A program made the position numbers and the translations under genes. From positions 1 to 64,000 of the forward strand of contig NZ_PISD01000033.1 of the NCBI RefSeq assembly GCF_002835735.1: a stretch of 64,000 nucleotides of DNA, read 5' to 3'. The notes under the pieces were generated by a model. The model saw only the letters and a program-made list of their open reading frames with translations. It searched no databases and was not told the origin of the DNA. Positions 43,867 through 53,731 of the stretch are shown here, piece after piece. Numbering within the stretch: position 1 is the first letter of the stretch; each line of letters begins with the position of its first letter. This DNA is from Cytobacillus horneckiae. Its GTDB lineage: Bacteria; Bacillota; Bacilli; Bacillales; Cytobacillaceae.

Positions 43867-43896
43867 AGCAGTGGAAATAGGATTTCCACTGCTTTT
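43865..43896. terminator. Bidirectional terminator between lysR and SDR pseudogene
   Basis: AAAGCAGTGGAAAT-AGG-ATTTCCACTGCTTTT, a perfect 14-bp stem serving the convergent genes on both sides. Confidence 0.92.
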
Positions 43897-43906
43897 GTGA
43901 ATTGTT

Positions 43907-44746
43907 TTACAGCCCTACTTGCTCCATGCTCCATTTCCAGAAACGGTCAGCCAGTTCATTATCTTGTCCAAGCCCGGAGATAGATACCTCTTTTTCATCA
44001 TAAAAATAGGCGCCGGAAATGCTGCTCACCTTTTCATCCATTGCTAAAAAGACCGCGGTCGCTGCTCCTTTTTCCGGTGTCCTAAAAAACGGGACAAGAA
44101 GTTTGATGATTCTTTTGCCAAAGCCCGTTTCCCTATCCACACCAATATTTGTAGCCACTGCCCCTGGGTGCAGCGCGTTTACTGTCACACGGGTATTCTT
44201 TATGTGCTCATGCAGGCTCCTCATAAATAATATGTTGGCCAATTTAGATCACCCATACCCCTTTGCAACATTATATCCGCTTTTAAAATAAGGATCTTCA
44301 AAATCAATTTTCCCCCATTTATGAGCACCCGATGATACAACCACTATCCGTCCTTGAGGGGAAGCTTTCAATTCATCTAAAAGCAAGTTTGTAAGAAGAA
44401 AATGGCCAAGATGATTCACTCCAAGCATGGATTCGAAGCCATCTTTGGTTTCCTGTCTCTTAAGTGAAACGACTCCCGCATTATTGATTAAAATATCTAG
44501 CTTATTATGCTTCGTCTTAAATGCCTCAGCAAAACGATGAATGCTATCAATGGAACCAAGGTCTCCAATCATTAATTCTATCCCGTCTGACTGACTTTCA
44601 TCTTTGGCTATTTGCAGCGCTTTGACGCCTCTTTCCTCATTTCGGCAGAGCATAATAACATTTATGCCCTTTTTAGCAAGAGCAATCACCGTGGCAAGCC
44701 CCATACCAGAATTAGCTCCCGTTACAATTGCCAGTTTATCCTCCAT
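43907..44746 (-). pseudogene. Short-chain dehydrogenase with a nonsense codon in the active site
   Basis: One frame throughout: cofactor loop IVTGANSGMGLATVIA, NNAGVVSLK, the catalytic Ser in VVVSSGAHKWG, then NVAKGYG, a TGA at 44249-44251, and SKLANILFMRSLHEH to the end. The stop lies inside the YxxxK catalytic motif (Y-G-stop-S-K), probably CGA to TGA. Apart from that single codon the 279-codon gene is intact (retinol-dehydrogenase-like SDR). ATG 44746 has AAGGAG upstream. Confidence 0.9.
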
Positions 44747-44899
44747 CGAGATGCGCTCCTTCCTATTTTAATATTCCTACACCTAGTATACAGACTTCAT
44801 TTTTCCTTATGATAGTTTTCGGCTTTCGAAAATCCATATAATTTTCTAAGAATATTCAGTATAATATATTGATAGTCACCTTTGGAAGGAGCCGTATTT

Positions 44900-45835
44900 A
44901 TGGATGCAGCAACAGTCACGCTTGCAATCGCAACGATGGGCATCATTATTCTATTTGGAGCTTTCGTGGCCATTAGAGTCCCGATAACAAAAGAAGCGAA
45001 AAATCTTCTCATGGCCATTATTATTAATCTTGCCGTTCCCTTTATTATTCTGAATGGCGTTTTTAACACGGAAATATCCGATGAAGTTTTTCAGCAAGTG
45101 TTTATTATATTTGGAGCTTCCATAGTATTTAATTCAGTTGCAACTGTTATTGGCATTATAATCGGCAGATTGATTGGATTCCAATTATCGATGGCAAAAA
45201 AGCTTTCATTATTAGCTGCTATCGGCAATACTGGATTTATTGCCATCCCTTTATGCGCGACATTATTCGGTCCAATTGGCGGATTGCTCGCTGCAGTATT
45301 TGATGCAGGGCTTGACTTCGTTCTCTTTTCGCTAGGAATCTATTTATTGCAGAGCGATCAGCGGTTTAATATCAAGCAACTAAAAGCATTGTTGAATATG
45401 CCGCTTTTGGCGATTACCATCGGCCTTTTATATGTGATTAGCGGTTTGGAGGCACCTGCCTTTATGCAGCAATTAGCAAGTATGCTCTCTGGCCTGGCCG
45501 CACCGCTTGCCATGCTTTACATTGGGTTTTTACTCCCTCCTTTCTTTAAGAAAGGGCAAACTCTCTACTACAGGGAGCTCTGGTTTCCAATCCTTTTAAA
45601 GCTCATTATATTTCCTGCTTTAACCATATTCATTTTATCGCTGATGCCATTGAATACTTTCTTAAAGCAAATGCTTGTTATTTTAACCGCTATGCCCACG
45701 TTCATGCTTGCCTCTGTGCTATTTTCCCGCTACACAAATGACGAGGACAAAGCGGTAATGACGACCGTTTATTCTACAATTTTATCATTAGTGACCATCC
45801 CGCTTGTGACGGTGTTTGCGGGGTTTTTTTTATAA
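44900..45835 (+). CDS. AEC family transporter (auxin-efflux-carrier fold)
   Basis: 311 residues, about 10 membrane helices. IINLAVPFIILNGVFNTEIS and LSLLAAIGNTGFIAIPLCAT (the GNxGFxgiPl crossover) mark the AEC family, which includes malonate and malate carriers. The substrate is unknown. ATG 44900 has GGAAGGAG 8 nt upstream. It is divergent from the SDR pseudogene. Confidence 0.88.
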   Translation: MDAATVTLAIATMGIIILFGAFVAIRVPITKEAKNLLMAIIINLAVPFIILNGVFNTEISDEVFQQVFIIFGASIVFNSVATVIGIIIGRLIGFQLSMAKKLSLLAAIGNTGFIAIPLCATLFGPIGGLLAAVFDAGLDFVLFSLGIYLLQSDQRFNIKQLKALLNMPLLAITIGLLYVISGLEAPAFMQQLASMLSGLAAPLAMLYIGFLLPPFFKKGQTLYYRELWFPILLKLIIFPALTIFILSLMPLNTFLKQMLVILTAMPTFMLASVLFSRYTNDEDKAVMTTVYSTILSLVTIPLVTVFAGFFL

Positions 45836-46057
45836 AAGGATAGCTTGGGCATGGTAATTTTAGTGCTGGAGTACATTCTACAAATAAAATGACGATTGGC
45901 TCTTTGCGTAACTTTTTCATCACTTTATTCTTCATTTAAAGTGACTGTTCACCTTCGCGGGGCTTATTTGTCATTTTATTTTTCGGCTGACTAGTAAATG
46001 CTGTGCGATTTGAAAACGAAGTATTGAATTTATCACTTCTTCTAGATTTTCTTTTCA

Positions 46058-46090
46058 TCAAAAAAGAGACAGAAACCTGTCCCCTTTTTA
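46058..46090 (-). terminator. Terminator of the SDR gene
   Basis: GGGACAG-GTTT-CTGTCTC followed by TTTTTT on the minus strand, touching the stop codon. The remaining 45836-46057 shows nothing recognisable. Confidence 0.85.
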
Positions 46091-46996
46091 TCGATAACCC
46101 TCTGTATTCGCAGGCTTCCCGGCCTCTTGTACTTCAACCAAATAGCGAAATGCATCAGGCTGTGAGCCGTCTATATCAAAGAAGTTATATTTCTTTGCAA
46201 GCGCGCCGCTGGAAAAGGAACATCCATTTAGCTCCTGCTTGTTTGAATCCATTGCCAATGCTGCTACGGCTCTCCCTACATAGCGAGTGGACTCAGATAT
46301 AATAAAATGTGGATCGACACTCGCTCCATTCTGCCAATTCTCCTCTGATACGCCAAACACTTCCAACATGATTTCCGAACGCATCCAACCTGGAGAAAGT
46401 GAAACAGCAGTACAGCCATAAGGGGAGATTTCTTGTGCAACTCCCTTTGCCATTCGAATGATAGAGCTTTTCGCTATATCATAAAACAGCGGAGATCGAT
46501 AGCGGCTTTGATTATATTCCTCTGTACCATCTGTCATCTCCACGACTAATCCGCCTTTATTTTTTATAAGCAGCGGTAAGGCATAATGGTTCGTAATAAT
46601 ATGAGTATCTATAGCCAAACGCAGCATTCTGAAGCCTTTTTCTAATGAATGCGACCATATTGGTTGATTCCACTCTGTTAAATATTCACTTCCCCAAATA
46701 TCGTTGACCAATATATCAAGCTTTCCCTGTTCTTTTTCTATTTTTTCCATTAAGTCCTTTACCTGTTCCTCGATAAGATGATCAACTTTTACTGGAATTC
46801 CCACACCTCCTAGTGCATTAACAAGTTCTGCTGTCTCTTCTATTGTTTCAGGACGGCCATATTCAGATTGCTCTCCACGAGTTGTCCTTCCAGTAATATA
46901 AACTGTTGCTCCAGCTGCCCCTAATTCCATGGCAATTCCGCGTCCTGCGCCTCTCGTTCCTCCGGCAACTAATGCCACTTTTCCTTCTAAAGTCAT
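46088..46996 (-). CDS. SDR family oxidoreductase
   Basis: 302 residues. VALVAGGTRGAGRGIAMELG is the NAD(P) loop, LDILVNDIWGSEYL replaces the usual NNAG with NDIWG, and RSPLFYDIAKSSIIRMAKGV supplies Y-D-I-A-K, the YxxxK pair. It is an atypical classical SDR. I chose ATG 46996, 7 nt after GAGGAG. It is divergent, 82 bp, from a WYL-type regulator and probably controlled by it. Confidence 0.87.
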   Translation of the reverse strand: MTLEGKVALVAGGTRGAGRGIAMELGAAGATVYITGRTTRGEQSEYGRPETIEETAELVNALGGVGIPVKVDHLIEEQVKDLMEKIEKEQGKLDILVNDIWGSEYLTEWNQPIWSHSLEKGFRMLRLAIDTHIITNHYALPLLIKNKGGLVVEMTDGTEEYNQSRYRSPLFYDIAKSSIIRMAKGVAQEISPYGCTAVSLSPGWMRSEIMLEVFGVSEENWQNGASVDPHFIISESTRYVGRAVAALAMDSNKQELNGCSFSSGALAKKYNFFDIDGSQPDAFRYLVEVQEAGKPANTEGYR

Positions 46997-47078
46997 TTGC
47001 ATTCTCCTCTCTTTATCCTGTATCTTTAGTTTAAACGATAATGTTGACATCTAATGTCATATTTTAAGGAGAAAAATA

Positions 47079-47882
47079 ATGCGTGCTGATCGCCTTATTA
47101 CAATATTATTATTACTGCAAAATAATGAAAAAATAACGACAAGAGAACTGGCGAAGCAACTGGAAGTATCCGAACGAACGGTTCATCGTGATATGGAAGC
47201 GCTAAGTTCTGCCGGTATTCCTGTTTTTGCAGAAAGGGGAAAAGCCTCCATTCCTGGCAGTCTAAAAAATGATGCAATAGATGTTTGGAACCGAATCTAT
47301 ATCGATACAGGCACTTGGAGAAATTCAGTGGAAAAAATCGATGGTTTTCCACAATTGCAAAAAGCTATCTGGGAAGAACGAATACTTGACATGACTTATA
47401 AACGAAGTGACCATACTATAAAATCGAGAAAAGTGAACCCTTTGGGGCTAGTAGCCAAAGGGAGAACATGGTACCTGATTGCATCCGAAGCAAACACAAT
47501 CAAAAGCTTTCGCGCTTCCAGAATTTTATCTTTGCACGTAACAGAGGATTTTTTTGTAAGACCAGATAAATTTAAACTTGCAGACTTTTGGGAGCAATCA
47601 AAGCAATCATTCGTCAGCAATCTTCCTACCTTTCTCGTATCAGTTGAAGTATCTCCTGAAATCATTGATAGACTAACGTTTACTGGACGGTTTGTTCAAG
47701 TAATTCATATTGACAAAGCCAAGGAAAACAAATGGATTCCAGTGGACCTACAATTTGACAGTGAAAAAGAGGCTTGCGAATACATTTTAGGATTCGGCAA
47801 CAAAATGAAAATTGTTCAGCCATCCTCATTAATAGAAAAAGTGAAAAAGATGGCGGAAGCAGTAGTTGATTTTTATCGTTGA
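47079..47882 (+). CDS. WYL-domain (YafY-type) transcriptional regulator, shortened
   Basis: 267 residues, shorter than the usual 300-320. The N-terminal HTH_11 (MRADRLITILLLLQNNEKIT, REL AKQLEVSERTVHRDME) passes from GIPVFAERGK straight to ASIPGSLKNDAIDVWNRI, lacking about 50 residues (the GGWxL wing and the linker) that family members have there. The WYL core (NPLGLVAKGRTWYLIASE) and C-terminal domain remain. The reading frame is intact, so an in-frame deletion is likely; function is uncertain. Confidence 0.85.
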   Translation: MRADRLITILLLLQNNEKITTRELAKQLEVSERTVHRDMEALSSAGIPVFAERGKASIPGSLKNDAIDVWNRIYIDTGTWRNSVEKIDGFPQLQKAIWEERILDMTYKRSDHTIKSRKVNPLGLVAKGRTWYLIASEANTIKSFRASRILSLHVTEDFFVRPDKFKLADFWEQSKQSFVSNLPTFLVSVEVSPEIIDRLTFTGRFVQVIHIDKAKENKWIPVDLQFDSEKEACEYILGFGNKMKIVQPSSLIEKVKKMAEAVVDFYR

Positions 47883-48253
47883 TTTTTTTACGTCACTCCC
47901 AGTTGGTTTTACGCCACTCTCATTATTTAGCGATTATGCTATACTAGTATGAGTAACTTAATAGTTTGGGTGGGAGGTTACTTTCCCTTTTTTATGGCAC
48001 ACAAATACACAAAAGAGCATCTCATATGAAGGAATGCTCTTATCTATTTAAATGAAAGCCTTTGTCATTATTGTTATTGGTTATTCGAATGGATGGGTTG
48101 AACCCCCATTGCATGCGATTTCTTGTTCATTCACTGATTGTTTTCCCTTTCATGGCAATCCTTCTTTTTGATTGATAGAAATGAAAAAGACAGCCGGAGT
48201 GGCTGACTTTTTCTATATAGGAGAAAGGAAAATCAAAGGAGAGTGTAGCGAAA
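47883..48253. other. Intergenic stretch with one strong hairpin
   Basis: No gene is supported. GAAAAAG-A-CAGCC-GGAGT-GGCTG-A-CTTTTTC at 48183-48213 is a 12-bp hairpin with terminator character. A weaker pair, AAGAGCAT/ATGCTCTT, lies at 48014-48043. TATACT near 47940 could be a -10 box. Confidence 0.5.
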
Positions 48254-48433
48254 ATGAAAACTTTCTTAATTTTATTTCTAGGCTTGGTAGGAATTGTTAT
48301 AGGAGCTGCTTTATTAGCAATTGAAAACGATGGCGCAGCATTTCAAACTAGGTTCATTTTTAAATTATGTGGACTATTCATATTTGGTGGAACAATCTTT
48401 TTGGTTCAAAGGTATTGGAAATCTATAGAGTAG
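48254..48433 (+). CDS. Small two-helix membrane protein
   Basis: 59 residues: MKTFLILFLGLVGIVIGAAL, a short polar link, and a second hydrophobic segment (FKLCGLFIFGGTIFLV) ending KSIE. The ribosome site AAAGGAGAG lies 12 nt before ATG 48254. A hairpin with a weak T-tract follows (48453-48500, AAATCCAAGC/GCTTGGATTT). The family is not recognised. Confidence 0.65.
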   Translation: MKTFLILFLGLVGIVIGAALLAIENDGAAFQTRFIFKLCGLFIFGGTIFLVQRYWKSIE

Positions 48434-48452
48434 AAATAAAGCATATAATAAA

Positions 48453-48500
48453 AAATCCAAGCTGGGAAATCAAATATCCTTCTCCTATGCTTGGATTTTG
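48453..48500 (+). terminator. Hairpin after the small membrane protein gene
   Basis: AAATCCAAGC pairs with GCTTGGATTT across a 26-nt loop, then TGTATTATG. A weaker-than-average terminator. The rest, to 48725, holds a CCCCC/GGGG element followed by TTTTTTT near 48560 but no gene. Confidence 0.55.
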
Positions 48501-48725
48501 TATTATGATTAATGAGTTTTTTTAGTAATGATGAAAAATGTTTCGGCTGTGCCCCCAAGAAAGGGGACTTTTTTTAGAAATCAACTCTTTAAACATAATA
48601 TCAAGAGAGTATCTAGAAATTCATTTTGAACATAATTAAGAAAATCAATATCGTGCTCGTTCATTTAAAGTTTCAAATTCCTTTTTGATCGGCACTCTGA
48701 AGAGAATACATTAGTAGCCTCCCCT

Positions 48726-51107
48726 TTACTTTTTCCCTTCTGGTAATAAAATTAGCTCTTCACCGGATGGCTGTTTCAATGTAGTTGTATGATAGGTGCC
48801 ATCCGCCCAGTCTTCAAACTGATTATCGTACCAGTTACTTTTCACATGACCAGATTGACCTGGACCAACTAAATGATAAGCTTCATTCGGATTCGCCATA
48901 TCTATGACAAATCTCCAAGAGCCGCCATGATTGACGGTGCCTTTTTCATCAAATGCGGAGGCTTTAACAGTAACCGCACTTCCTCCAACTGGAATGCCTC
49001 CTTTGGAATTAAACAAATAATTCATTGGCGAAACACTTGATAATGGATGATTGAAGCGCACTTGATGGAAGCTACCCCATTCCCACTTATCCATATTCTT
49101 AACTTCGGATTCTTCAATTTGAGCAAGTGTCTGTTCTAAGGAAGTTAACAGGACCTCTTCTAATCCACCCGCCTCTTCAATCCAAGGGCCAGGATTCCCG
49201 TCAAACGCCCGGCGCAGCAATTGATCAATGGCTGCCCTTTTGCCGCTAAACAGTTCAAGCGTCTTCTCTGGTATACTATCAGCAAGAAGCACATTGCCAA
49301 TCTTTGTCATCCATACGTTGAATATATAAGGTGCTGCTGCTGCTTTCTTATCATAAAAGTCCCAATCTCCTAGAACCGTTAATACCTCATCTACTCTATC
49401 ATCCGATACATTGCTCAATACTTCTACAAACTGCGGAACAAATTCTTCTGCCTGCAGATTTTTTTCATCCATCTGCAAGTCCATCATATCGGCTGCAGTC
49501 AGCTTGTCATTTGCACGGAGCACTTCCTGAATGCGCATCTGCCGATAAGGCTGAGCCCAGTTATGGCTAATATGATACGGATAGTCATCACTAATGACTT
49601 TATTATTGGCAGTGGATATAAAGCCTTCATTCGGGTTCACTGTTTTTGGAAGTTCATCATAAGGAATATAGTCTTTCCATCCGTATTCATCCGTCCATCC
49701 TGGTACAGGAAGCATGCCGTCTCCTTTCTTTCTAATTGGAATCTTCCCATTCGCTTTAAAAGCGATATTGCCTTCCCCATCAGCTACAACAAAGTTTTGT
49801 GCCGGAGTTTCAAATTGCTGTAATGCCTCTTCGAATTGTTCCCAGTTTTCCGCTTTATTCATATTTAATATAGCTTCGAGCTCTGCGGATGGCTGTAGTG
49901 CTGTCCATTGCAAGGAAAGCACTGTGTCGCTCCCTGCATCGGCCGCAAATTCTGAAATGACAGGGCCATGACGGGTAACTGTCACTTCATAATCCAATGT
50001 TTTTCCGTCCTTCACTTTAATTGGCTCAGAAATCACTTCTGCCTCTTCCCATTTATCATTATATAAAAATTGTGTTGGATTCTCTGGATTTCTTTTTTCA
50101 ATATATAAATCTTGTACATCTGGTCCAGTATTTGTCACGCCCCAGGCAACGTTTTCGTTATGCCCGAGAATGATACCAGGGATGCCTGCAAAAATGACAC
50201 CACTCACATTCATTTCATTTGTTTCAAGATGTGTTTGGTACCAAATGGAAGGTGTAGCAAGCCCTAGATGCGGATCGTCTGCTAGGATCGCTTTCCCGCT
50301 TTCCGTCTTTTCTCCACTCACAACCCAGTTGTTGCTGCCATTAAATTCATGGGGAATCACAGCACTGGCGAAAGATTTGCTTATATCAAGTTTTTCTTTT
50401 CCGATGATGTAAGGAGCATTTTCTGGATATTCCGGGAAAAGATCATATGCCTTTTCTTTTGGAAATTCTTCTAAAAGATATTGCCGGAATGCTTGACTTT
50501 GCCAATGCCCCCCGAGATCAAAAGCCATATACTTTCCAATGGTTAATGAATCGGCAGGTGTCCAATCCTCTGGTTCATAACCAAGAATCGTAAATTCAAT
50601 CGGCCATTTCCCGTTTTCGCGAAGCTCTGCAATATAAAGGTTTACCCCTTCAGCAAACGCTTTCAGAGCATCCATACCTAAATCAGTATAGCGGTCTGCT
50701 GACGCTTCTGCCGCTCGTCTAAGTCCCAATGTCCGAAAATACTTATCCGTCTTTACAGCAGATTCTCCAATCACTTCACTTAACTGCCCTGATGCCTGCC
50801 GTCTGCTTAAATCCATTTGAAATAGGCGATCTTGGGCCTGAATATATCCCTGTGCTAAAAAAAGATCATGATTATTGGCTGCAGTAATATGGGGAACGCC
50901 CATATCATCCCTAACAACTGTTACTGGCTCACTCAATCCAGAAAGAGAGATTTCCCCTTCAATTTCCGGTAGTGAACGATTTAAATAGAAATTGGCGCTA
51001 ATTAAAACGATGATGAAAATAGCAACTACTACCGCTAATATCCATAAGGATACTTTCTTCCATTTTGCTAATGGCTTCCGCTTTGCTGCAACTACTTCCA
51101 CTGCCAT
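48726..51107 (-). CDS. Penicillin-acylase family Ntn-hydrolase, membrane anchored
   Basis: About 793 residues. A cytoplasmic basic tip, one membrane helix (20-40), then the alpha chain (LSGLSEPVTVVRDDMGVPHI, AQGYIQAQDRLFQMDLSRRQ) and autocleavage at G257-S258 in EFNGSNNWVVSG, where Ser258 becomes the catalytic N terminus of the beta chain; GIPGIILGHNENVAWGVTNT follows as usual. These enzymes cleave amides such as penicillins or acyl-homoserine lactones; the natural substrate is unknown. GGAGG is 2 nt before ATG 51107, so GTG 51101 may be the real start. Confidence 0.9.
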   Translation of the reverse strand: MAVEVVAAKRKPLAKWKKVSLWILAVVVAIFIIVLISANFYLNRSLPEIEGEISLSGLSEPVTVVRDDMGVPHITAANNHDLFLAQGYIQAQDRLFQMDLSRRQASGQLSEVIGESAVKTDKYFRTLGLRRAAEASADRYTDLGMDALKAFAEGVNLYIAELRENGKWPIEFTILGYEPEDWTPADSLTIGKYMAFDLGGHWQSQAFRQYLLEEFPKEKAYDLFPEYPENAPYIIGKEKLDISKSFASAVIPHEFNGSNNWVVSGEKTESGKAILADDPHLGLATPSIWYQTHLETNEMNVSGVIFAGIPGIILGHNENVAWGVTNTGPDVQDLYIEKRNPENPTQFLYNDKWEEAEVISEPIKVKDGKTLDYEVTVTRHGPVISEFAADAGSDTVLSLQWTALQPSAELEAILNMNKAENWEQFEEALQQFETPAQNFVVADGEGNIAFKANGKIPIRKKGDGMLPVPGWTDEYGWKDYIPYDELPKTVNPNEGFISTANNKVISDDYPYHISHNWAQPYRQMRIQEVLRANDKLTAADMMDLQMDEKNLQAEEFVPQFVEVLSNVSDDRVDEVLTVLGDWDFYDKKAAAAPYIFNVWMTKIGNVLLADSIPEKTLELFSGKRAAIDQLLRRAFDGNPGPWIEEAGGLEEVLLTSLEQTLAQIEESEVKNMDKWEWGSFHQVRFNHPLSSVSPMNYLFNSKGGIPVGGSAVTVKASAFDEKGTVNHGGSWRFVIDMANPNEAYHLVGPGQSGHVKSNWYDNQFEDWADGTYHTTTLKQPSGEELILLPEGKK

Positions 51108-51173
51108 GACCTCCATTTTTATTTTTCTAACATATTTATTCGTGAAACAGATACCTTTTACCTACTATTCCAT

Positions 51174-51208
51174 AAAAAAAAACGACTTCAATTGTGAGAA
51201 GCCGTTTC
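51174..51208 (-). terminator. Terminator of the acetyltransferase gene at 51209
   Basis: AAACGGCTTC-TCACAATT-GAAGTCGTTT followed by TTTTTT on the minus strand. Confidence 0.88.
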
Positions 51209-51751
51209 TTATTTATTCCATTCTTCAGCTAGCATTCCGTAAACAACTAAATCAGCATAATGGTCATAGAGCCATTCAGCTTGTCTAATAATCCCCTCTT
51301 GCTTAAAACTCAATCTCTCAGGTATACTTCTGCTTTTATAATTTTGTACAGCAGCACGAATCTCTATCTTGTTCAAGCCAAGCTGATTTAAGCCGTAGTT
51401 GGTCAATGCTTTTGCGACTCTTGACATAATTCCCATACCCTGAAAAGCACCGTCCAGCCAATATCCAATATACGCTGTTTTGTTTGACCAATTGATTTCA
51501 TTAAAGCCTGCGATTCCCACGATTTCATTCCGATACAAAATAACAGCAGTTAGCCCTTTATTTTCCATTATTCTTTTTAAGCATCCTTCAATAAATAGCT
51601 CAGAGTTCTTTAAGTTCTTTGTTCCATCCACCCATGGCAGCCATTCTCTTAAATATTCCCGTGAAGTATCAATGATTGCAAATATCTTTTCAGAATCTTG
51701 AAGCTCAATGGCTCTCAGCACTAGTTCATCATCCACATTAACAAGAATCAT
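51209..51751 (-). CDS. GNAT family N-acetyltransferase (RimL/YdaF-like)
   Basis: 180 residues. ELVLRAIELQDSEKIFAIID, IVGIAGFNEINWSNKTAYIG, YWLDGAFQGMGIMSRVAKAL (acetyl-CoA loop) and NKIEIRAAVQNYKSRSIPERL are characteristic of ribosomal-protein-type serine acetyltransferases. ATG 51751 lies 7 nt after GGAG and is preferred to the in-frame starts at 51757 and 51820. Confidence 0.87.
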   Translation of the reverse strand: MILVNVDDELVLRAIELQDSEKIFAIIDTSREYLREWLPWVDGTKNLKNSELFIEGCLKRIMENKGLTAVILYRNEIVGIAGFNEINWSNKTAYIGYWLDGAFQGMGIMSRVAKALTNYGLNQLGLNKIEIRAAVQNYKSRSIPERLSFKQEGIIRQAEWLYDHYADLVVYGMLAEEWNK

Positions 51752-51886
51752 ATTCATTCTCCATGCTTTTTTGGTATAGTATAACAGTCTTGTAGGTTGA
51801 GAGATAATCATCCCTATCAACGCTTCGTATTAAATTTATTAATCATCTCAGCTTTTCTCGCTTTCAATAATAAACAGTGCCACAAA

Positions 51887-52414
51887 TTATTCATTTAACG
51901 GATAAATTTTAAACTTCACTTCTCCAATTAAGGATTCTTCCTCAATGAATCCGAATTCCCTGCTGTCATAGCTTTTTTGACGATTGTCCCCTAATACAAA
52001 ATAATAGCCTTCAGGAACGGTTTGCTTGCCAGTTAATTCATTTAACGTAAAATCCGCAGTTATTGTATTGACCATTAATCGATATTCCCTTTTGACATAT
52101 GGCTCTTCAAAAGCTTGTCCGTTTACATAAAGAATATCATCCTTCATCTCAATTTCATCGCCAGGTACACCGATTACTCTTTTTACATATTTTTCGTTCT
52201 CCTCAGGCGCATGGAAGACAACCATGTCAAAACGATCAATGGTGCTCGTTTTACTTACGAATATCCAATTATTTTCCTCAAATGTCGGCGACATTGACTC
52301 TCCCTTAACTGTCATCGGAGAAAAAATAAATTGGCGGCATATAAATGCTATAAGAAGCGCCAAAAGAAGTGTTTTCATCCATGATATGAGGTCCTCTTTT
52401 ATGACGGGGTTCAT
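51887..52414 (-). CDS. sip: Type I signal peptidase
   Basis: 175 residues. One N-terminal membrane helix (WMKTLLLALLIAFICRQFIF), the catalytic Ser in KGESMSPTFEENNWIFVSK, catalytic Lys in KYVKRVIGVPGDEIEM, and LGDNRQKSYDSREFGFI, all boxes of the Gram-positive Ser-Lys SPases (SipS/T/U group). It removes signal peptides on the outer membrane face. ATG 52414 follows GGAGGAG. A genome usually has several paralogues; which one this is cannot be told. Confidence 0.94.
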   Translation of the reverse strand: MNPVIKEDLISWMKTLLLALLIAFICRQFIFSPMTVKGESMSPTFEENNWIFVSKTSTIDRFDMVVFHAPEENEKYVKRVIGVPGDEIEMKDDILYVNGQAFEEPYVKREYRLMVNTITADFTLNELTGKQTVPEGYYFVLGDNRQKSYDSREFGFIEEESLIGEVKFKIYPLNE

Positions 52415-52477
52415 TCATTCTCCTCCTAATTTTCATTAATAGAAGAATTCGCCGTTAATGATGGATTTCCCTCCTTA

Positions 52478-53521
52478 TTACCTATGTAAATAGCTTTTCA
52501 TTTCATCATTTAGCCATTTTAATGACTGTAATTTCAAGGAATAATGTGAATTTTTCATATCTACTAATTTGGCCGAGCGAAGGATTTTTAAATGATGATG
52601 GGCTGTTGTCTTGCCCAAGTCTAACCGATTGGTTATCTCCTGAAGGCTATAATCTCTTTCGAAAAGCAATTTAATCATCTTCATGCGTGTTTCATCCCCA
52701 AGCGCCTTGTATCGCAGTACAAGAGAATGATTAGGTGTATATTGGTCAGATGGATCAATACTCTCATTTGAAATTGGATAATAAAAAACCTTTGTTTCCT
52801 CTATGTCTGCTTCTATATTCCATGGGCGATAAGTATATTGTGGGATAAGAAGAACTGAATTCACACTAGGTTCAGGTTGATAGACAATACCACCTGTTAC
52901 CCATTCTACCAATTCTTCGGCTGGCATTTTTTCCTCCATTTGCTGTTTCATTTGAAAATCCGTATGTAACATTCGATATAACTCTTCCTCCTGCTCCTTA
53001 ATAACTGCGTCATACCATCCTGTCATTACCGAAATCAAATGATTTTTTAAAAGGCCAATGTCACCTAAACTAATAAATTCGATATACTGTGAAAAAAAAG
53101 AATTATCCTTTGTCAATTCCTGCATTTCATAGATAGCTTCCTTCTCCATACTAGATGCATCGCATCTTAATTGCTGATAACAAGTGCCTAAAAATGGCAG
53201 ACAGATAAATTTTAGCGTCTGCATAGACAAATTATTAATATAAGTAGTAAATTCCTCAATTTCAGTGAAGTTCTTTTGATGAAGAAGTTGCAGCAATGCC
53301 TTCCATGTATTGTGCTCATGGACAAATTCCAATTCTTCCAATAGTTCTTGCGGCAATGAATCTTTTATTTCCTGCCATTTATCTTCAGATTTCTCCATTG
53401 TGTGGTGCAACGGTGTATTTGTAATGGCAGCAATTCCTAGTGCACATTCCCAAAGTAGGGAAAATTCCATCTTAATTTGGTAAGTCTCTCTCCTTCTGCT
53501 CGTATGTCTAATTAATTCCAT
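52478..53521 (-). CDS. ArsR-type winged-helix regulator with long N-terminal domain
   Basis: 347 residues. The C-terminal 80 form an ArsR winged helix (RYKALGDETRMKMIKLLFER, EITNRLDLGKTTAHHHLKIL); the first 250 are a helical DUF5937-like region of unknown role. No metal-binding CxC motif is visible, so metal sensing is not implied. ATG 53521 has GAGGTG 6 nt upstream. Confidence 0.85.
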   Translation of the reverse strand: MELIRHTSRRRETYQIKMEFSLLWECALGIAAITNTPLHHTMEKSEDKWQEIKDSLPQELLEELEFVHEHNTWKALLQLLHQKNFTEIEEFTTYINNLSMQTLKFICLPFLGTCYQQLRCDASSMEKEAIYEMQELTKDNSFFSQYIEFISLGDIGLLKNHLISVMTGWYDAVIKEQEEELYRMLHTDFQMKQQMEEKMPAEELVEWVTGGIVYQPEPSVNSVLLIPQYTYRPWNIEADIEETKVFYYPISNESIDPSDQYTPNHSLVLRYKALGDETRMKMIKLLFERDYSLQEITNRLDLGKTTAHHHLKILRSAKLVDMKNSHYSLKLQSLKWLNDEMKSYLHR

Positions 53522-53731
53522 ATGTGTCACCTCTTTTTTATGCTTACTCACATTCTATATCCTTAAAAATGGTAATTCAATCAATTTGGAATATTTAATT
53601 TATTATGAGTGTCTCTTACTATGAGGTTATGACTACACTATGGTGCATATTAGTATCATACTGGAAAAATCCTCATCCCTTTTACAGGCATTAAATAAAA
53701 ACCAGTTGTCAATCGATCATTTTAACAAATA

